Program-made: the position numbers and the translations under genes
Origin: Sagittula sp048553715
GTDB taxonomy: Bacteria; Pseudomonadota; Alphaproteobacteria; Rhodobacterales; Rhodobacteraceae
Reading direction: 5' to 3'
Length of the DNA: 64,000 nucleotides
Assembly (NCBI RefSeq): GCF_048553715.1
Contig: NZ_JBLZNC010000003.1
Span: 1-64,000, forward strand
Notes under the pieces: model-generated
Told to the model about the DNA's origin: nothing
Seen by the model: the letters and a program-made list of their open reading frames with translations, nothing else
Database searches by the model: none
Part shown: positions 1 through 12,125 of the stretch, piece by piece
Numbering within the stretch: position 1 is the stretch's first letter
Layout of the letters: every line of letters begins with the position of its first letter

Positions 1-52
1 CCTGCTTCAGGATCGCCATGATCTGCGCGTCGCTGTACCGTCCATTCTTCAT
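1..52 (-). CDS. IS3-family transposase OrfA, N-terminal fragment
   Basis: The first 17 codons of a minus-strand gene are visible, reading MKNGRYSDAQIMAILKQ. This matches the usual opening of IS3-family OrfA (a short basic start, then the first helix of an HTH_8/Tnp_1 DNA-binding domain that includes a '..QI..ILK..' pattern). An AGGAG ribosome-binding site lies about 8 bases before the ATG. The rest lies beyond the left edge, so integrity, the OrfA/OrfB frameshift and the DDE domain cannot be judged. The assignment rests on a short but characteristic stretch. Confidence 0.75.
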   Translation of the reverse strand, partial: MKNGRYSDAQIMAILKQ

Positions 53-101
53 CGTAAATCTCCTCAGATATCTTGCCGAGAAAATTCTACTTTTGAACAC
101 C
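1..101 (-). mobile_element. End of an IS3-family insertion sequence (truncated by window edge)
   Basis: The OrfA start codon lies at 52. An AT-rich leader then runs to a GGTGTTC motif (minus strand, 95-101) that could belong to the terminal inverted repeat. IS3 elements normally carry 40-80 bases between the element end and OrfA, which fits. The exact outer boundary is uncertain, because a T8G7 homopolymer junction (107-121) follows and no target-site duplication can be paired without the other end. Confidence 0.55.
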
Positions 102-186
102 ACTAATTTTTTTTGGGGGGGACCGGGCGGCACAATACCGTGACAGGTCCAGTTCAATATTGCCGAGAAAACGGAGTTAGAACACC
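73..186. repeat. Imperfect direct repeat of the IS-end sequence
   Basis: TTGCCGAGAAAA occurs at 73-84 and again, identically, at 160-171. In both places GAACACC follows after 8-10 variable bases (95-101 and 180-186). The 87-base offset and the shared two-part layout suggest two related IS ends side by side, for example a remnant of an earlier, slightly different copy next to the present element. Bases 187-242 show nothing else I recognise. Confidence 0.55.
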
Positions 187-242
187 GGAAACTTCTTTTC
201 CTTTCAGGGCAATACGATCTGATCCGGCTCTGAAAGTTGAGA

Positions 243-318
<76 letters not shown>

Positions 319-486
319 ATCTTTTGGTGATATCCTCTAGGATCGTGGATCGTTCGAGGGGATCGCCTGGGCAGCGACACCGTCGCTGTGGAGGCGTGAT
401 TACGCGTAGACGCTTTGGGGTTCAAGCGGAAAATTCGCCCTTTTGCAGGTTTTTTCACAGCAACCGATCCACGCGCTACAGACATG

Positions 487-510
487 CAAAAGGGGCCCCG
501 AAAGGCCCCT
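487..510 (-). terminator. Rho-independent terminator of the FYDLN-protein gene
   Basis: A 7-bp GC-rich stem (491-497 with 504-510) with a CCGAAA loop is followed on the minus strand by TTTTGCA, about 24 bases past the stop codon of the minus-strand gene at 534. Confidence 0.75.
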
Positions 511-533
511 GTCGCAACGGGATTCCGGATATA

Positions 534-854
534 TCAGGAATCGTCGTCGTCGTTTGCGACGTCGGTAATATCGTCGAGCGAGACGTTGTCATCGTCCTCG
601 TCTTCGAGAACATCGTCATCGTCGAGATCCACATCGACGTCATCATCGTCGAGCAGATCGACCTCATCGGAGTCGTTCTCTTTGGCCTTATTGGCCTTGT
701 CTTCGGCATCGGCTGCAATCAAGCTGCGTTTTCCGGTTTCAACGTTGACCACTTCGCCGGTGTACGGGCTGACGATGGGGTCGCGGTTGAGGTCGTAAAA
801 GCGCTTGCCGGTGGTCGGGCAAACGCGCTTTGTGCCCCATTCTTCCTTCGGCAT
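534..854 (-). CDS. TIGR02300 family (FYDLN) acidic protein
   Basis: This is a 106-residue protein. The N-terminal third is conserved (MPKEEWGTKRVCPTTGKRFY, then DLNRDPIVSPYTGE) and gives the family its 'FYDLN' name. The C-terminal half is almost entirely Asp/Glu with scattered Val/Leu, so the protein is extremely acidic and probably disordered. The ATG at 854 is preferred over an upstream in-frame ATG at 920 because AGAGGGG sits just before it and family members start here. The function of the family is unknown. It is widespread in Alphaproteobacteria and is a lone transcription unit here, closed by its own terminator. Confidence 0.88.
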   Translation of the reverse strand: MPKEEWGTKRVCPTTGKRFYDLNRDPIVSPYTGEVVNVETGKRSLIAADAEDKANKAKENDSDEVDLLDDDDVDVDLDDDDVLEDEDDDNVSLDDITDVANDDDDS

Positions 855-963
855 GGGTGATCCCCTCTTGGTAACTGGGACCCTCACATGGCCCCGTCGA
901 CAATCTATGCCCCCTGCCATAAGACCGGTATGAAGTCAAAGCCTTTGGGGGAGAAAAGGTCAT

Positions 964-1653
964 ATGGGCCAGATACGTCTTGCTGGCAACCCCGAGATCG
1001 CGGTCACGGTGCGCCGGTCCGCGCGGGCACGGCGTTTGTCGCTGCGGATCTCGCAGCTTGACGGGCGGGTGACGCTAACCTTGCCGCGCTCGGTGTCCGA
1101 AGGGGAGGGGCGCGCTTTTGTGGAATCCAAGGCGGACTGGCTGCGCAAACATCTGTCAAAGCAAGGGGCGGTGATTGCGGTCGGGCTTGGGGTGCGGCTG
1201 CCGATCGAAGGCAGGCTGCATACGGTCGTGGCGGGGCAGGGGCGGTCGGTGCAGCGGCGGGAGGATCAGCTGTTTGTGCCGGGGGAAGAGTGCCGGATCG
1301 GTGCGCGTGTCCAAGGGTATCTCAAGACGCTGGCGCGGGATCGGCTGGCGGCGGCATCGGATCGCTATGCCGAGGCGCTCGGTCGTCCGTATAGCCGCCT
1401 GACCCTGCGCGACACGCGGTCACGATGGGGGTCGTGCACATCTGATGGCGGCTTGATGTATTCGTGGCGGCTAATTCTGGGGCATCCGGAGGTGCTGGAC
1501 TATGTGGCCGCCCATGAGGTCGCCCATCTGGCGCATATGAACCATTCACAGGCGTTCTGGGATCAGGTGCAGACGCTGTACGGGGACTGGACCGCCGCGC
1601 GCAAATGGCTGCGGGAGCATGGCAACGAATTGCACCGCTACCGGTTCGACTGA
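964..1653 (+). CDS. YgjP/DUF45-like zinc metallopeptidase (M48-related)
   Basis: This is a 229-residue protein of the YgjP/SprT-like family. The zinc-protease signature HEVAH is at 184-188, followed by a third histidine at 194 (HMNHSQAFW). The family block RSRWGSC lies near 153-158. These match the expected Zn ligands and catalytic Glu185. No signal peptide or membrane segment is seen, so it should be cytoplasmic. GGGGGAG lies upstream of the ATG. The cellular substrate of this family is not established. The gene is divergent from the FYDLN gene and convergent with the DUF4394 gene. Confidence 0.88.
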   Translation: MGQIRLAGNPEIAVTVRRSARARRLSLRISQLDGRVTLTLPRSVSEGEGRAFVESKADWLRKHLSKQGAVIAVGLGVRLPIEGRLHTVVAGQGRSVQRREDQLFVPGEECRIGARVQGYLKTLARDRLAAASDRYAEALGRPYSRLTLRDTRSRWGSCTSDGGLMYSWRLILGHPEVLDYVAAHEVAHLAHMNHSQAFWDQVQTLYGDWTAARKWLREHGNELHRYRFD

Positions 1654-1693
1654 AGCGCAAGAGGCGACGGAGTGCCGCCCCTTGCCGGTGTGT

Positions 1694-2548
1694 TTACATG
1701 CCAGCGGAGACGGCAAAGCCGGACAGGCCACCCATGCCCAGATCGGACAGCAAAGTGGCCGCGCCGGTTTCCAGATCGATGCTATAGAGACCGGCGGTCT
1801 CTGCGCCTTCCATCTGCAACACGGCATAGGCCGCGTCCGAGCCTTCTTCGGCGGACAGGATGTCAAATCCACCCATGCCGGAAAGATCGACCGTTTCGCC
1901 ACCGACGGTGATCGGGGCGATGGTGGCCAAGGTGCCTGCGTTGTTGGCGATAGACACCAGCGCATCCGTGCCTGCGTCCAGCCCGTATTGGAACGTGCTG
2001 CCCGCGGTCTTGCCCGCGATGGCGTTGGTGTAGGCATTGGCAAAGACCATCGGTGTGGCGCCTGCGTTCTCGTCCTCTTCTGCGTAGGCGAGGTCGGTCA
2101 TGCGGCGGACCGATCCGGCCTTTTCGTCGCCATCGCCAAAGCCGTCGGGGAAATAGACCAGATTGTCACCGGCAGACGACACTGCGCGCACAGCGTCGAT
2201 GGCGTTGTTGAAGTCGAAAGCCACCATGGCGTCTTCACCGATGGTTGCGTCCTCCATAAAGGTTGCGCCCAGATCGTTCAGCGTGCCGTCCGCGGGGTTG
2301 ATCGTGTAGACCATGCCGTCGGTCAGGCCGAGCAGGTCACCTGTCACCGGGCGAAATGCGATGGCGTCCAGAGCCGTTTCCAGTTCAAAGGTCTGCGCAT
2401 CCGCAGGCGCCGCGATATCGGGCATGACAACCAATGTGCTGCCGTCGTCGGCCAGGGCGTAGCCCATGGTGCTGGCGTGACCGGCGGCAAAGCCTGTTCC
2501 GGCAGTCAAGGACAGGATGGCGGCAGAGGAAAGAAGGATGCGGTGCAT
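1694..2548 (-). CDS. Secreted DUF4394 domain protein
   Basis: This is a 284-residue protein beginning MHRILLSSAAILSLTAG with a cleavable signal peptide ending around GFAAG. The mature part has repeated short beta-propeller-like blocks in which 'LY.I....G....L..LG' patterns recur (TINPADGTLNDLGA; SIDLETGAATLLSDLG), as in DUF4394. It is probably exported to the periplasm or outside. The start at 2548 is chosen over a longer frame because it gives a proper signal peptide and has GGAGA upstream. The function is unknown. Confidence 0.82.
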   Translation of the reverse strand: MHRILLSSAAILSLTAGTGFAAGHASTMGYALADDGSTLVVMPDIAAPADAQTFELETALDAIAFRPVTGDLLGLTDGMVYTINPADGTLNDLGATFMEDATIGEDAMVAFDFNNAIDAVRAVSSAGDNLVYFPDGFGDGDEKAGSVRRMTDLAYAEEDENAGATPMVFANAYTNAIAGKTAGSTFQYGLDAGTDALVSIANNAGTLATIAPITVGGETVDLSGMGGFDILSAEEGSDAAYAVLQMEGAETAGLYSIDLETGAATLLSDLGMGGLSGFAVSAGM

Positions 2549-2698
2549 GATGCGTCTCCGTGTTGGAAGCCGCCCGTATCGGGCGAGCGATACCGGAACA
2601 CACGCCGCGCGCCGCCACGTAGTTTCACGTAATCTGAAGTTTTTTGTTCGACATTTGCCGGGGCATGCGCCATTGGGCGCCGAATTCGCCCGCTGACA

Positions 2699-2727
2699 TT
2701 GAGATTTCACAAGGTCGGTGTTATATT
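2699..2727 (+). promoter_or_regulatory. Sigma70-type promoter for rsfS-rlmH
   Basis: TTGAGA (2699-2704) and TATATT (2722-2727) are separated by exactly 17 bases, each matching 5 of 6 consensus positions. Transcription would start near 2734, leaving a ~45-base leader before the AAGGAGG at 2767. Confidence 0.7.
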
Positions 2728-2776
2728 TTGGATGTCCCGGCGCCGGGGATTTGCGGCGTTAACGTGAAGGAGGACT

Positions 2777-2833
2777 ATGTCCTGTCTGCCATGCAACATG
2801 CGGGTGAAACCGCTGCACAGGGGCTGCCCATGA
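2777..2833 (+). CDS. Candidate 18-residue leader peptide upstream of rsfS
   Basis: An ATG follows three bases after a near-perfect AAGGAGG (2767-2773), the best ribosome-binding site in the region. It reads MSCLPCNMRVKPLHRGCP and stops with a TGA that overlaps the internal rsfS ATG at 2830 as ATGA. It is in a different frame from rsfS. The arrangement looks like a short translated leader coupled to rsfS. Alternatively this Shine-Dalgarno may serve the rsfS-frame ATG at 2791, although the 17-base spacing would be long. Confidence 0.35.
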   Translation: MSCLPCNMRVKPLHRGCP

Positions 2834-3186
2834 GCGCGGCCCAAACCAACCCGTCGAGCGAAACCTTGCGCGACGCCATACTTGCCCTTCTCGATCAGAA
2901 CAAGGCCGAAGACGTTGTAGAGATTGATCTGCGCGGCAAGACCTCTGTTTGCGATTACATGGTGATCGCCTCTGGTCGGTCTTCGCGTCAGGTCGCGGCC
3001 TTGTCCGAGATCCTGTCCGAGCAGCTCAAGGCCGATTTCGGCGTGCTGAGCAAGATGGAAGGCAAGAACACCGGCGATTGGGTGCTGATGGATGTGGGCG
3101 ACGTTGTCGTGCATCTGTTCCGCCCTGAAGTGCGCGAGTTCTACCAGCTCGAAAAGATGTGGATGCCTGCGACGGCCACGGCCTGA
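2830..3186 (+). CDS. rsfS: Ribosomal silencing factor RsfS
   Basis: RsfS binds ribosomal protein uL14 and blocks subunit joining when nutrients are low. The 118-residue product has the single Iojap/RsfS domain: DVVEIDLRGKTSVCDYMVIA, then SGRSSRQVAALSEIL, GDWVLMDVGDVVVHLF and the C-terminal REFYQLEKMW block, all typical. Two in-frame starts are possible, ATG 2791 (131 residues) and ATG 2830. I chose 2830 because its length matches the family, AGGGG precedes it at 6 bases, and it overlaps the stop of a short leader frame. rlmH follows 7 bases downstream, the usual rsfS-rlmH pairing. Confidence 0.9.
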   Translation: MSAAQTNPSSETLRDAILALLDQNKAEDVVEIDLRGKTSVCDYMVIASGRSSRQVAALSEILSEQLKADFGVLSKMEGKNTGDWVLMDVGDVVVHLFRPEVREFYQLEKMWMPATATA

Positions 3187-3193
3187 TCGTAGC

Positions 3194-3664
3194 ATGAAGG
3201 TGCATCTATGCGTGGTGGGCCGGCTGCGGGCCGGTCCAGAACGCGAGCTTATTTCAGATTATCTTGATCGCTTTGATAAAACCGGGCGGGGCATGGGCCT
3301 TGGTCCGGTCAATGTCGTCGAGGTCGAGGACCGCAAAGGCGGCGGCATGGCGGCGGAGGCCGTTCTGCTGCGTCGTGCGCTGCCCAATGGCGCAAAGCTG
3401 TGCGTTATGGATGAACGTGGCCGTGTCATGAGCTCGCCAGATTTCGCCAGCCAGATTGCCAAATGGCGGGACACCGGCTGCAGCGATCTGGCCTTTGTGA
3501 TCGGCGGGGCCGATGGGATCGACCCGGCCTTGCGCGCCGAGGCGGATTTTGCGCTAAGTTTCGGGGCCATGGTCTGGCCGCATATGTTGGTGCGGGTGAT
3601 GCTGTCGGAACAGCTTTACCGTGCGGCATCAATCCTTGGCGGCTCGCCCTACCACCGGGTGTGA
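3194..3664 (+). CDS. rlmH: 23S rRNA pseudouridine-1915 N3-methyltransferase RlmH
   Basis: This SPOUT-class methyltransferase modifies pseudouridine 1915 in helix 69 of 23S rRNA. It is 156 residues, the normal size. The knotted SAM-binding region is visible as VIGGADGIDP, and the C-terminal block HMLVRVMLSEQLYRAASI with terminal SPYHR(V) is diagnostic. It starts with ATG 8 bases after rsfS and is probably co-transcribed with it. Its stop codon directly abuts the stop codon of the convergent uppP, with no base between. Confidence 0.95.
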   Translation: MKVHLCVVGRLRAGPERELISDYLDRFDKTGRGMGLGPVNVVEVEDRKGGGMAAEAVLLRRALPNGAKLCVMDERGRVMSSPDFASQIAKWRDTGCSDLAFVIGGADGIDPALRAEADFALSFGAMVWPHMLVRVMLSEQLYRAASILGGSPYHRV

Positions 3665-4468
3665 TCAGCTGTAGGCAATACCCAGTAGGACAACCCCGAG
3701 GATCACGCGATACACCACATAGGGTGTGAAGCTGACGGATTTCAGCAGGCGCATCATCAGCGCCAGGGCCGCGAATGCCGCGACGAAGGCAAATCCCGCA
3801 CCGATGGCGGCGTCCTTCAGCAGGGCAGCATTGGCCTCGGATGCGACTTCGGCCCCGAGCAGGACGCCCGAGGCAAGGATTGTCGGGATCGACATCAACA
3901 TGGCAAGCTTTGCGCCGTCTTCGCGGGTATAGCCCAGCAGACGCGCGCCCGTGATGGTAATGCCGGACCGCGATGTGCCGGGGATCAGGGCAACCGCCTG
4001 CCACAACCCCATCTTGAACGCGTCGGGCAGGGACCAGTCCGCGTCGATCTTTGTTTCCGCGCCGGTTTTGTCCGCCCAGTACAACACCAGCCCGAACACC
4101 AGCATCGACCAGCCAATTACGCTGATGCTGCGCATCATGTCGCTGAGCCCCGTTACCTTGAGCGTGACACCGATGACGATGACGGGCACCGTGGCGATGA
4201 GCAGCAGCGCAGCAAGACGCGCACCCGGCGTGTCGACCTTGCCAATGAGGGCGCGCGGTGTTCCCAGCGCTGCATCCCGCACGTCCGACCAGAAATAGGC
4301 CACCACAGCCCCCAGCGTGCCCACGTGCACCGCGACATCAATCGCTTGGCCCTGATCCGCCATGCCGGTCAATCCGGGCAGCAGAATCAGATGTCCAGAC
4401 GAGGAAACCGGTAAAAATTCGGTAATGCCCTGAATAAGAGCCAGAATCAGAAGGTGAAGCAAAGGCAT
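3665..4468 (-). CDS. uppP: Undecaprenyl-diphosphatase UppP (BacA)
   Basis: This integral membrane phosphatase recycles undecaprenyl pyrophosphate to the monophosphate carrier used for peptidoglycan and other surface polymers. It has 267 residues with about eight hydrophobic segments. Both family signatures are present: QGITEFLPVSSSGHL near the N-terminus (catalytic Glu17) and IPGTSRSG around residue 174. It is a monocistronic minus-strand gene facing rlmH. On the minus strand a TATAAT hexamer lies upstream (around 4530-4535), but no convincing -35 box goes with it. Confidence 0.95.
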   Translation of the reverse strand: MPLLHLLILALIQGITEFLPVSSSGHLILLPGLTGMADQGQAIDVAVHVGTLGAVVAYFWSDVRDAALGTPRALIGKVDTPGARLAALLLIATVPVIVIGVTLKVTGLSDMMRSISVIGWSMLVFGLVLYWADKTGAETKIDADWSLPDAFKMGLWQAVALIPGTSRSGITITGARLLGYTREDGAKLAMLMSIPTILASGVLLGAEVASEANAALLKDAAIGAGFAFVAAFAALALMMRLLKSVSFTPYVVYRVILGVVLLGIAYS

Positions 4469-4504
4469 TGGTGAAAACCCACTGTAGTTGTATGCTGTGT
4501 ATAA

Positions 4505-4626
4505 CCCCCTGTTTCTGAGGGGGAAGGCATTATATAGATCCGGTTCGGACCTATATTTTTCGCCTGCAGGAGGTTTTTTACCATTTGGCGCTGCGTAAAT
4601 CTGCGTTTAGGTCAGTCATGCTGACT
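4505..4626. promoter_or_regulatory. uppP/gltD divergent intergenic region with two inverted repeats
   Basis: In the 230-base gap, CCCCCT/AGGGGG (4505-4510 with 4518-4523) forms a 6-bp hairpin, and AGTCA-TGC-TGACT (4614-4626) forms a small dyad about 75 bases before the gltD start. An AT-rich block (4528-4560) lies between them. The dyad could be an operator for gltDB, but I recognise no named binding consensus, and no clear -35/-10 pair for gltD is seen. Confidence 0.3.
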
Positions 4627-4698
4627 TTTCTTTCTCGCGGGCCTTGGATAAAGAAGCGTCAAACACGATAGCCACACCCCGAAGAGGTAAAGCGACTC

Positions 4699-6138
4699 AT
4701 GGCAAAACAGCCGATGCTGAAATTCGTCTCCACCGCGCGGGAAATGCCCCAAAAGCGCGAGGCCGAGGTTCGTAACAAGGATTTCGACGAAATCTATGCA
4801 GAATTTGCCGATCGTAAGGCCACAGAGCAGGCGAGCCGTTGTTCGCAATGCGGCGTGCCCTACTGCCAGTCGCACTGCCCGCTGCACAACAACATCCCCG
4901 ATTGGCTGCGCCTGACCGCGACGGGCCGTCTGGAAGAGGCGTATCAGGTCAGCCAGGCCACCAATACCTTCCCGGAAATCTGCGGTCGTATCTGCCCGCA
5001 GGACCGTCTGTGCGAAGGCAACTGTGTGATTGAACAATCCGGCCATGGCACTGTGACCATCGGCTCGGTCGAGAAATACATCACCGACACCGCGTGGGAA
5101 AACGGCTGGGTGAAACCCGCCGCGCCTGCGCAGGAGCGCACCGAAAGCGTCGGCATCATTGGCGCAGGCCCCGGTGGGCTGGCGGCGGCTGACATGCTGC
5201 GCCGCGCCGGTGTGCAGGTCACGGTCTACGACCGCTATGATCGCGCGGGCGGCCTGCTGACCTATGGCATCCCCGGCTTCAAGCTGGAAAAGGACGTTGT
5301 GATGCGCCGCATCGAGCAGCTTGAACAGGGCGGTGTGCGCTTTGTGCAGAACTGCAATGTCGGCGTCGACATGTCCTTTGACGAGATCCGCGCCCAGCAT
5401 GATGCCGTCATCATCGCCACCGGCGTGTATAAATCCCGCGATCTGGGTGGCCCTGGTGCCGGTGCCAAGGGCATCGTGAAGGCGCTGGATTATCTGACCG
5501 CCTCCAATAAGGCGGCGAACTTTGGCGACAGCGTGCCGGAATTCGAGGACGGCACCCTGAATGCCAGCGGCAAGAAGGTTGTCGTGATCGGCGGTGGTGA
5601 CACGGCGATGGACTGTGTGCGGACCGCAATCCGCCAAGGTGCTGAATCGGTGAAATGTCTGTACCGTCGCGACCGCGCCAACATGCCCGGCTCACAGCGC
5701 GAAGTGCAAAACGCCGAAGAAGAGGGCGTGGTCTTTGAATGGCTCACAGCCCCCGCCGGTTTCAAGGGCGGCGATGTGGTCAGCGCGGTCAGCGTGCAGA
5801 AAATGCGTCTGGGCGCCCCTGATGCGACGGGCCGTCAAAGCCCCGAGTTGATCGAAGGGTCCGACTACGACGAGCCTGCGGATCTGGTGATCAAGGCGCT
5901 CGGCTTCGAGCCGGAAGAGCTGCCGAAGCTCTGGGGCACCGATGGTCTCGAAGTCACCCGCTGGGGCACCGTGAAAGCGGAATTCACCACCGGCCGCACC
6001 GCGCTGGATGGCGTCTACGCCATCGGTGACATCGTGCGTGGTGCATCGTTGGTGGTCTGGGCTATCCGTGATGGCCGCGACTGTGTCGACGCGCTTCTGG
6101 CCGACCTGAACGCCAAGGCCGCTGTTGCTGCCGAATAA
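4699..6138 (+). CDS. gltD: Glutamate synthase (NADPH) small subunit
   Basis: GltD feeds electrons from NADPH through FAD and iron-sulfur clusters to GltB. It has 479 residues, full length. The N-terminal cysteine-rich domain shows C48, C51, C56, C60 and C95, C99, C105, C109, ligands for two 4Fe-4S clusters. The FAD-binding motif GIIGAGPGGLAAADML begins near 153 and the NADPH site GGGDTAMD near 297. A C-terminal FAD block contains VYAIGDIVRGASLVVWAI. It precedes gltB by 150 bases on the same strand. That gap holds no gene I can support, and the two are presumably one transcription unit for ammonia assimilation. Confidence 0.96.
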   Translation: MAKQPMLKFVSTAREMPQKREAEVRNKDFDEIYAEFADRKATEQASRCSQCGVPYCQSHCPLHNNIPDWLRLTATGRLEEAYQVSQATNTFPEICGRICPQDRLCEGNCVIEQSGHGTVTIGSVEKYITDTAWENGWVKPAAPAQERTESVGIIGAGPGGLAAADMLRRAGVQVTVYDRYDRAGGLLTYGIPGFKLEKDVVMRRIEQLEQGGVRFVQNCNVGVDMSFDEIRAQHDAVIIATGVYKSRDLGGPGAGAKGIVKALDYLTASNKAANFGDSVPEFEDGTLNASGKKVVVIGGGDTAMDCVRTAIRQGAESVKCLYRRDRANMPGSQREVQNAEEEGVVFEWLTAPAGFKGGDVVSAVSVQKMRLGAPDATGRQSPELIEGSDYDEPADLVIKALGFEPEELPKLWGTDGLEVTRWGTVKAEFTTGRTALDGVYAIGDIVRGASLVVWAIRDGRDCVDALLADLNAKAAVAAE

Positions 6139-6289
6139 GGCTGCGCCACCCCGGTGTGCGCCGGGGCCGTTTCAAACATTTGCGGCGATGGGCCTGACCG
6201 GCCCCGCCAGCACCGGATCCGAAACCCGTAAGCGGTTTCACACAGATGACGCGGCCGCCCGCGAGCGGCCATTATGGAGGGCGTGAGCC

Positions 6290-10834
<4,545 letters not shown>

Positions 10835-10856
10835 GCCGGACTGCTTTGACAAAGTG

Positions 10857-10895
10857 GCGCGCCTCGGAGGAGACTTCGGGGCGCGCGCGCGTTTT
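10857..10895 (+). terminator. Probable gltB terminator
   Basis: A 13-bp stem with two G-U pairs (10857-10869 with 10874-10886) and a GAGA tetraloop lies 22 bases past the gltB stop. It is followed by GCGCG and then only four T residues, so termination may be partial. It sits just upstream of the next small gene. Confidence 0.5.
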
Positions 10896-10912
10896 ATGTG
10901 GAGAGGGGAGTT

Positions 10913-11185
10913 GTGATCGAATTGCATGGGACCTTGCTGTGCCAGACCGACGCCGAGGTGGACGCGGTGCGCGTACATCTGTCTGAGCACATTCAGCTGA
11001 CACGGGCAGAGCCCGGCTGTTTGCGGTTTGACGTCGAGCAGAGCGCAGACCCGATGGTCTGGACGGTGTTCGAGCAGTTCGAGAGCCGGGCCGCATTCGA
11101 CGCGCACCAAGCGCGGACAGCAGCCTCTCGCTGGGTGGTGGCGACGGCGGGGATCGAACGCCGCTACGAGATACGGGAGCTATAG
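10913..11185 (+). CDS. Small antibiotic-biosynthesis-monooxygenase (ABM)-fold protein
   Basis: The 90-residue product has the dimeric alpha-beta barrel pattern of ABM-domain proteins: HLSEHIQLTRAEPGCLRFDV, then WTVFEQFESRAAFDAHQAR. In this family the 'EPGCL.F....WT..E.F.S..AFDAH' series is conserved, while catalytic activity is often unknown (quinol oxidation, haem handling or none). The start is taken as GTG 10913 because GAGAGGGGA precedes it. An in-frame GTG at 10898 has no such site. It could be expressed from read-through of gltB. The precise substrate cannot be predicted. Confidence 0.8.
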   Translation: MIELHGTLLCQTDAEVDAVRVHLSEHIQLTRAEPGCLRFDVEQSADPMVWTVFEQFESRAAFDAHQARTAASRWVVATAGIERRYEIREL

Positions 11186-11304
11186 CGGGTCGGGGTGCGG
11201 GACTCTGGCCAAGGCCATTCGCCCGCCCACCAACCCGCACGGGCGCGCGCGCCTCGGATGTGATTTTTGCTCGCACCGGGCGCAGGGGCGTGTAGACAGG
11301 GCGT

Positions 11305-12042
11305 ATGGCAGCAAAACGGACAAAGAAGAAAGCGCCGAGCAAGGCGAAGGTGAAACGCAGCAGCGGGCGCAGTCTGCGACAGCGCATGCGGCGCGGGCTG
11401 TGGATGCTTGTACTGGCGGGCATTGGCTTTGTGGCATTGGCGGTGACGGGCTACACGGTGATCAACCCGCCCACCACGCATACCATCCGCAGCGAGAGCA
11501 GGCGGCTGGACGGGGTCATGCGCCTGTGGGTCGATCTCGACGAGGTGGCGCCTGTCATGGCGCGGTCGGTGGTCGCCGCAGAGGATGCGAATTTCTGCGA
11601 ACACTGGGGCTTTGACATGGATGCCATCCGCGCGGCCATCGCCGAAGGGGCCCGTCGCGGCGGGTCGACGCTGTCGCAGCAGGTGGTCAAAAACGTCTAC
11701 CTCTGGCAGGAGCGGTCGTGGCTGCGCAAGGCGCTTGAGGCCGGTCTGACGCCCTTGGTGGAAGGGGTCTGGAGTAAACGCCGGATCATCGAGGTCTATC
11801 TGAACGTGGCCGAATTCGATGAGGGTGTTTTCGGTGTCGAGGCGGCGGCGCGGCATTATTTCGGCACCTCCGCCTCTGATCTGAGCGCGCGTCAGGCGGC
11901 GCTGCTGGCGGCGGTTCTGCCTGATCCCAAAGGGCGCAGCGCCAGCCGGCCTTCGGCCTTTGTGGACAGGCGGGCGCGTGCCATTGCGGATGGGGCGGCA
12001 ACCATCGCGGCCGACGGGCGCGCGGCCTGTTTTGGTGGCTAA
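11305..12042 (+). CDS. mtgA: Monofunctional biosynthetic peptidoglycan transglycosylase
   Basis: This GT51-family enzyme polymerises lipid II into glycan strands at the periplasmic face of the inner membrane. It has 245 residues: a Lys/Arg-rich cytoplasmic tail (1-30), one membrane anchor (32-53) and the transglycosylase domain. Catalytic Glu93 sits in AAEDANFCEHWGFD. The second block GGSTLSQQ, WSKRRIIEVYLNVAEF and GVEAAARHYFG are all present. There is no transpeptidase domain, so it is MtgA rather than a PBP1. It starts with ATG about 120 bases after the ABM gene. Confidence 0.93.
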   Translation: MAAKRTKKKAPSKAKVKRSSGRSLRQRMRRGLWMLVLAGIGFVALAVTGYTVINPPTTHTIRSESRRLDGVMRLWVDLDEVAPVMARSVVAAEDANFCEHWGFDMDAIRAAIAEGARRGGSTLSQQVVKNVYLWQERSWLRKALEAGLTPLVEGVWSKRRIIEVYLNVAEFDEGVFGVEAAARHYFGTSASDLSARQAALLAAVLPDPKGRSASRPSAFVDRRARAIADGAATIAADGRAACFGG

Positions 12043-12125
12043 CTATGGCCTGTGGGGCGGCGGACGCTTGAACATCGGTGGGGATCGGGGGTAGACGGGG
12101 TGGGTTACCACGCATCGGGATTTTC

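Noticed and set aside
397..425. Possible tRNA-Ala promoter on the minus strand (TTGAAC, 17 bases, TAATCA)
   Set aside because: Spacing is right but the -10 hexamer matches only two consensus positions, so it is not listed as a feature.
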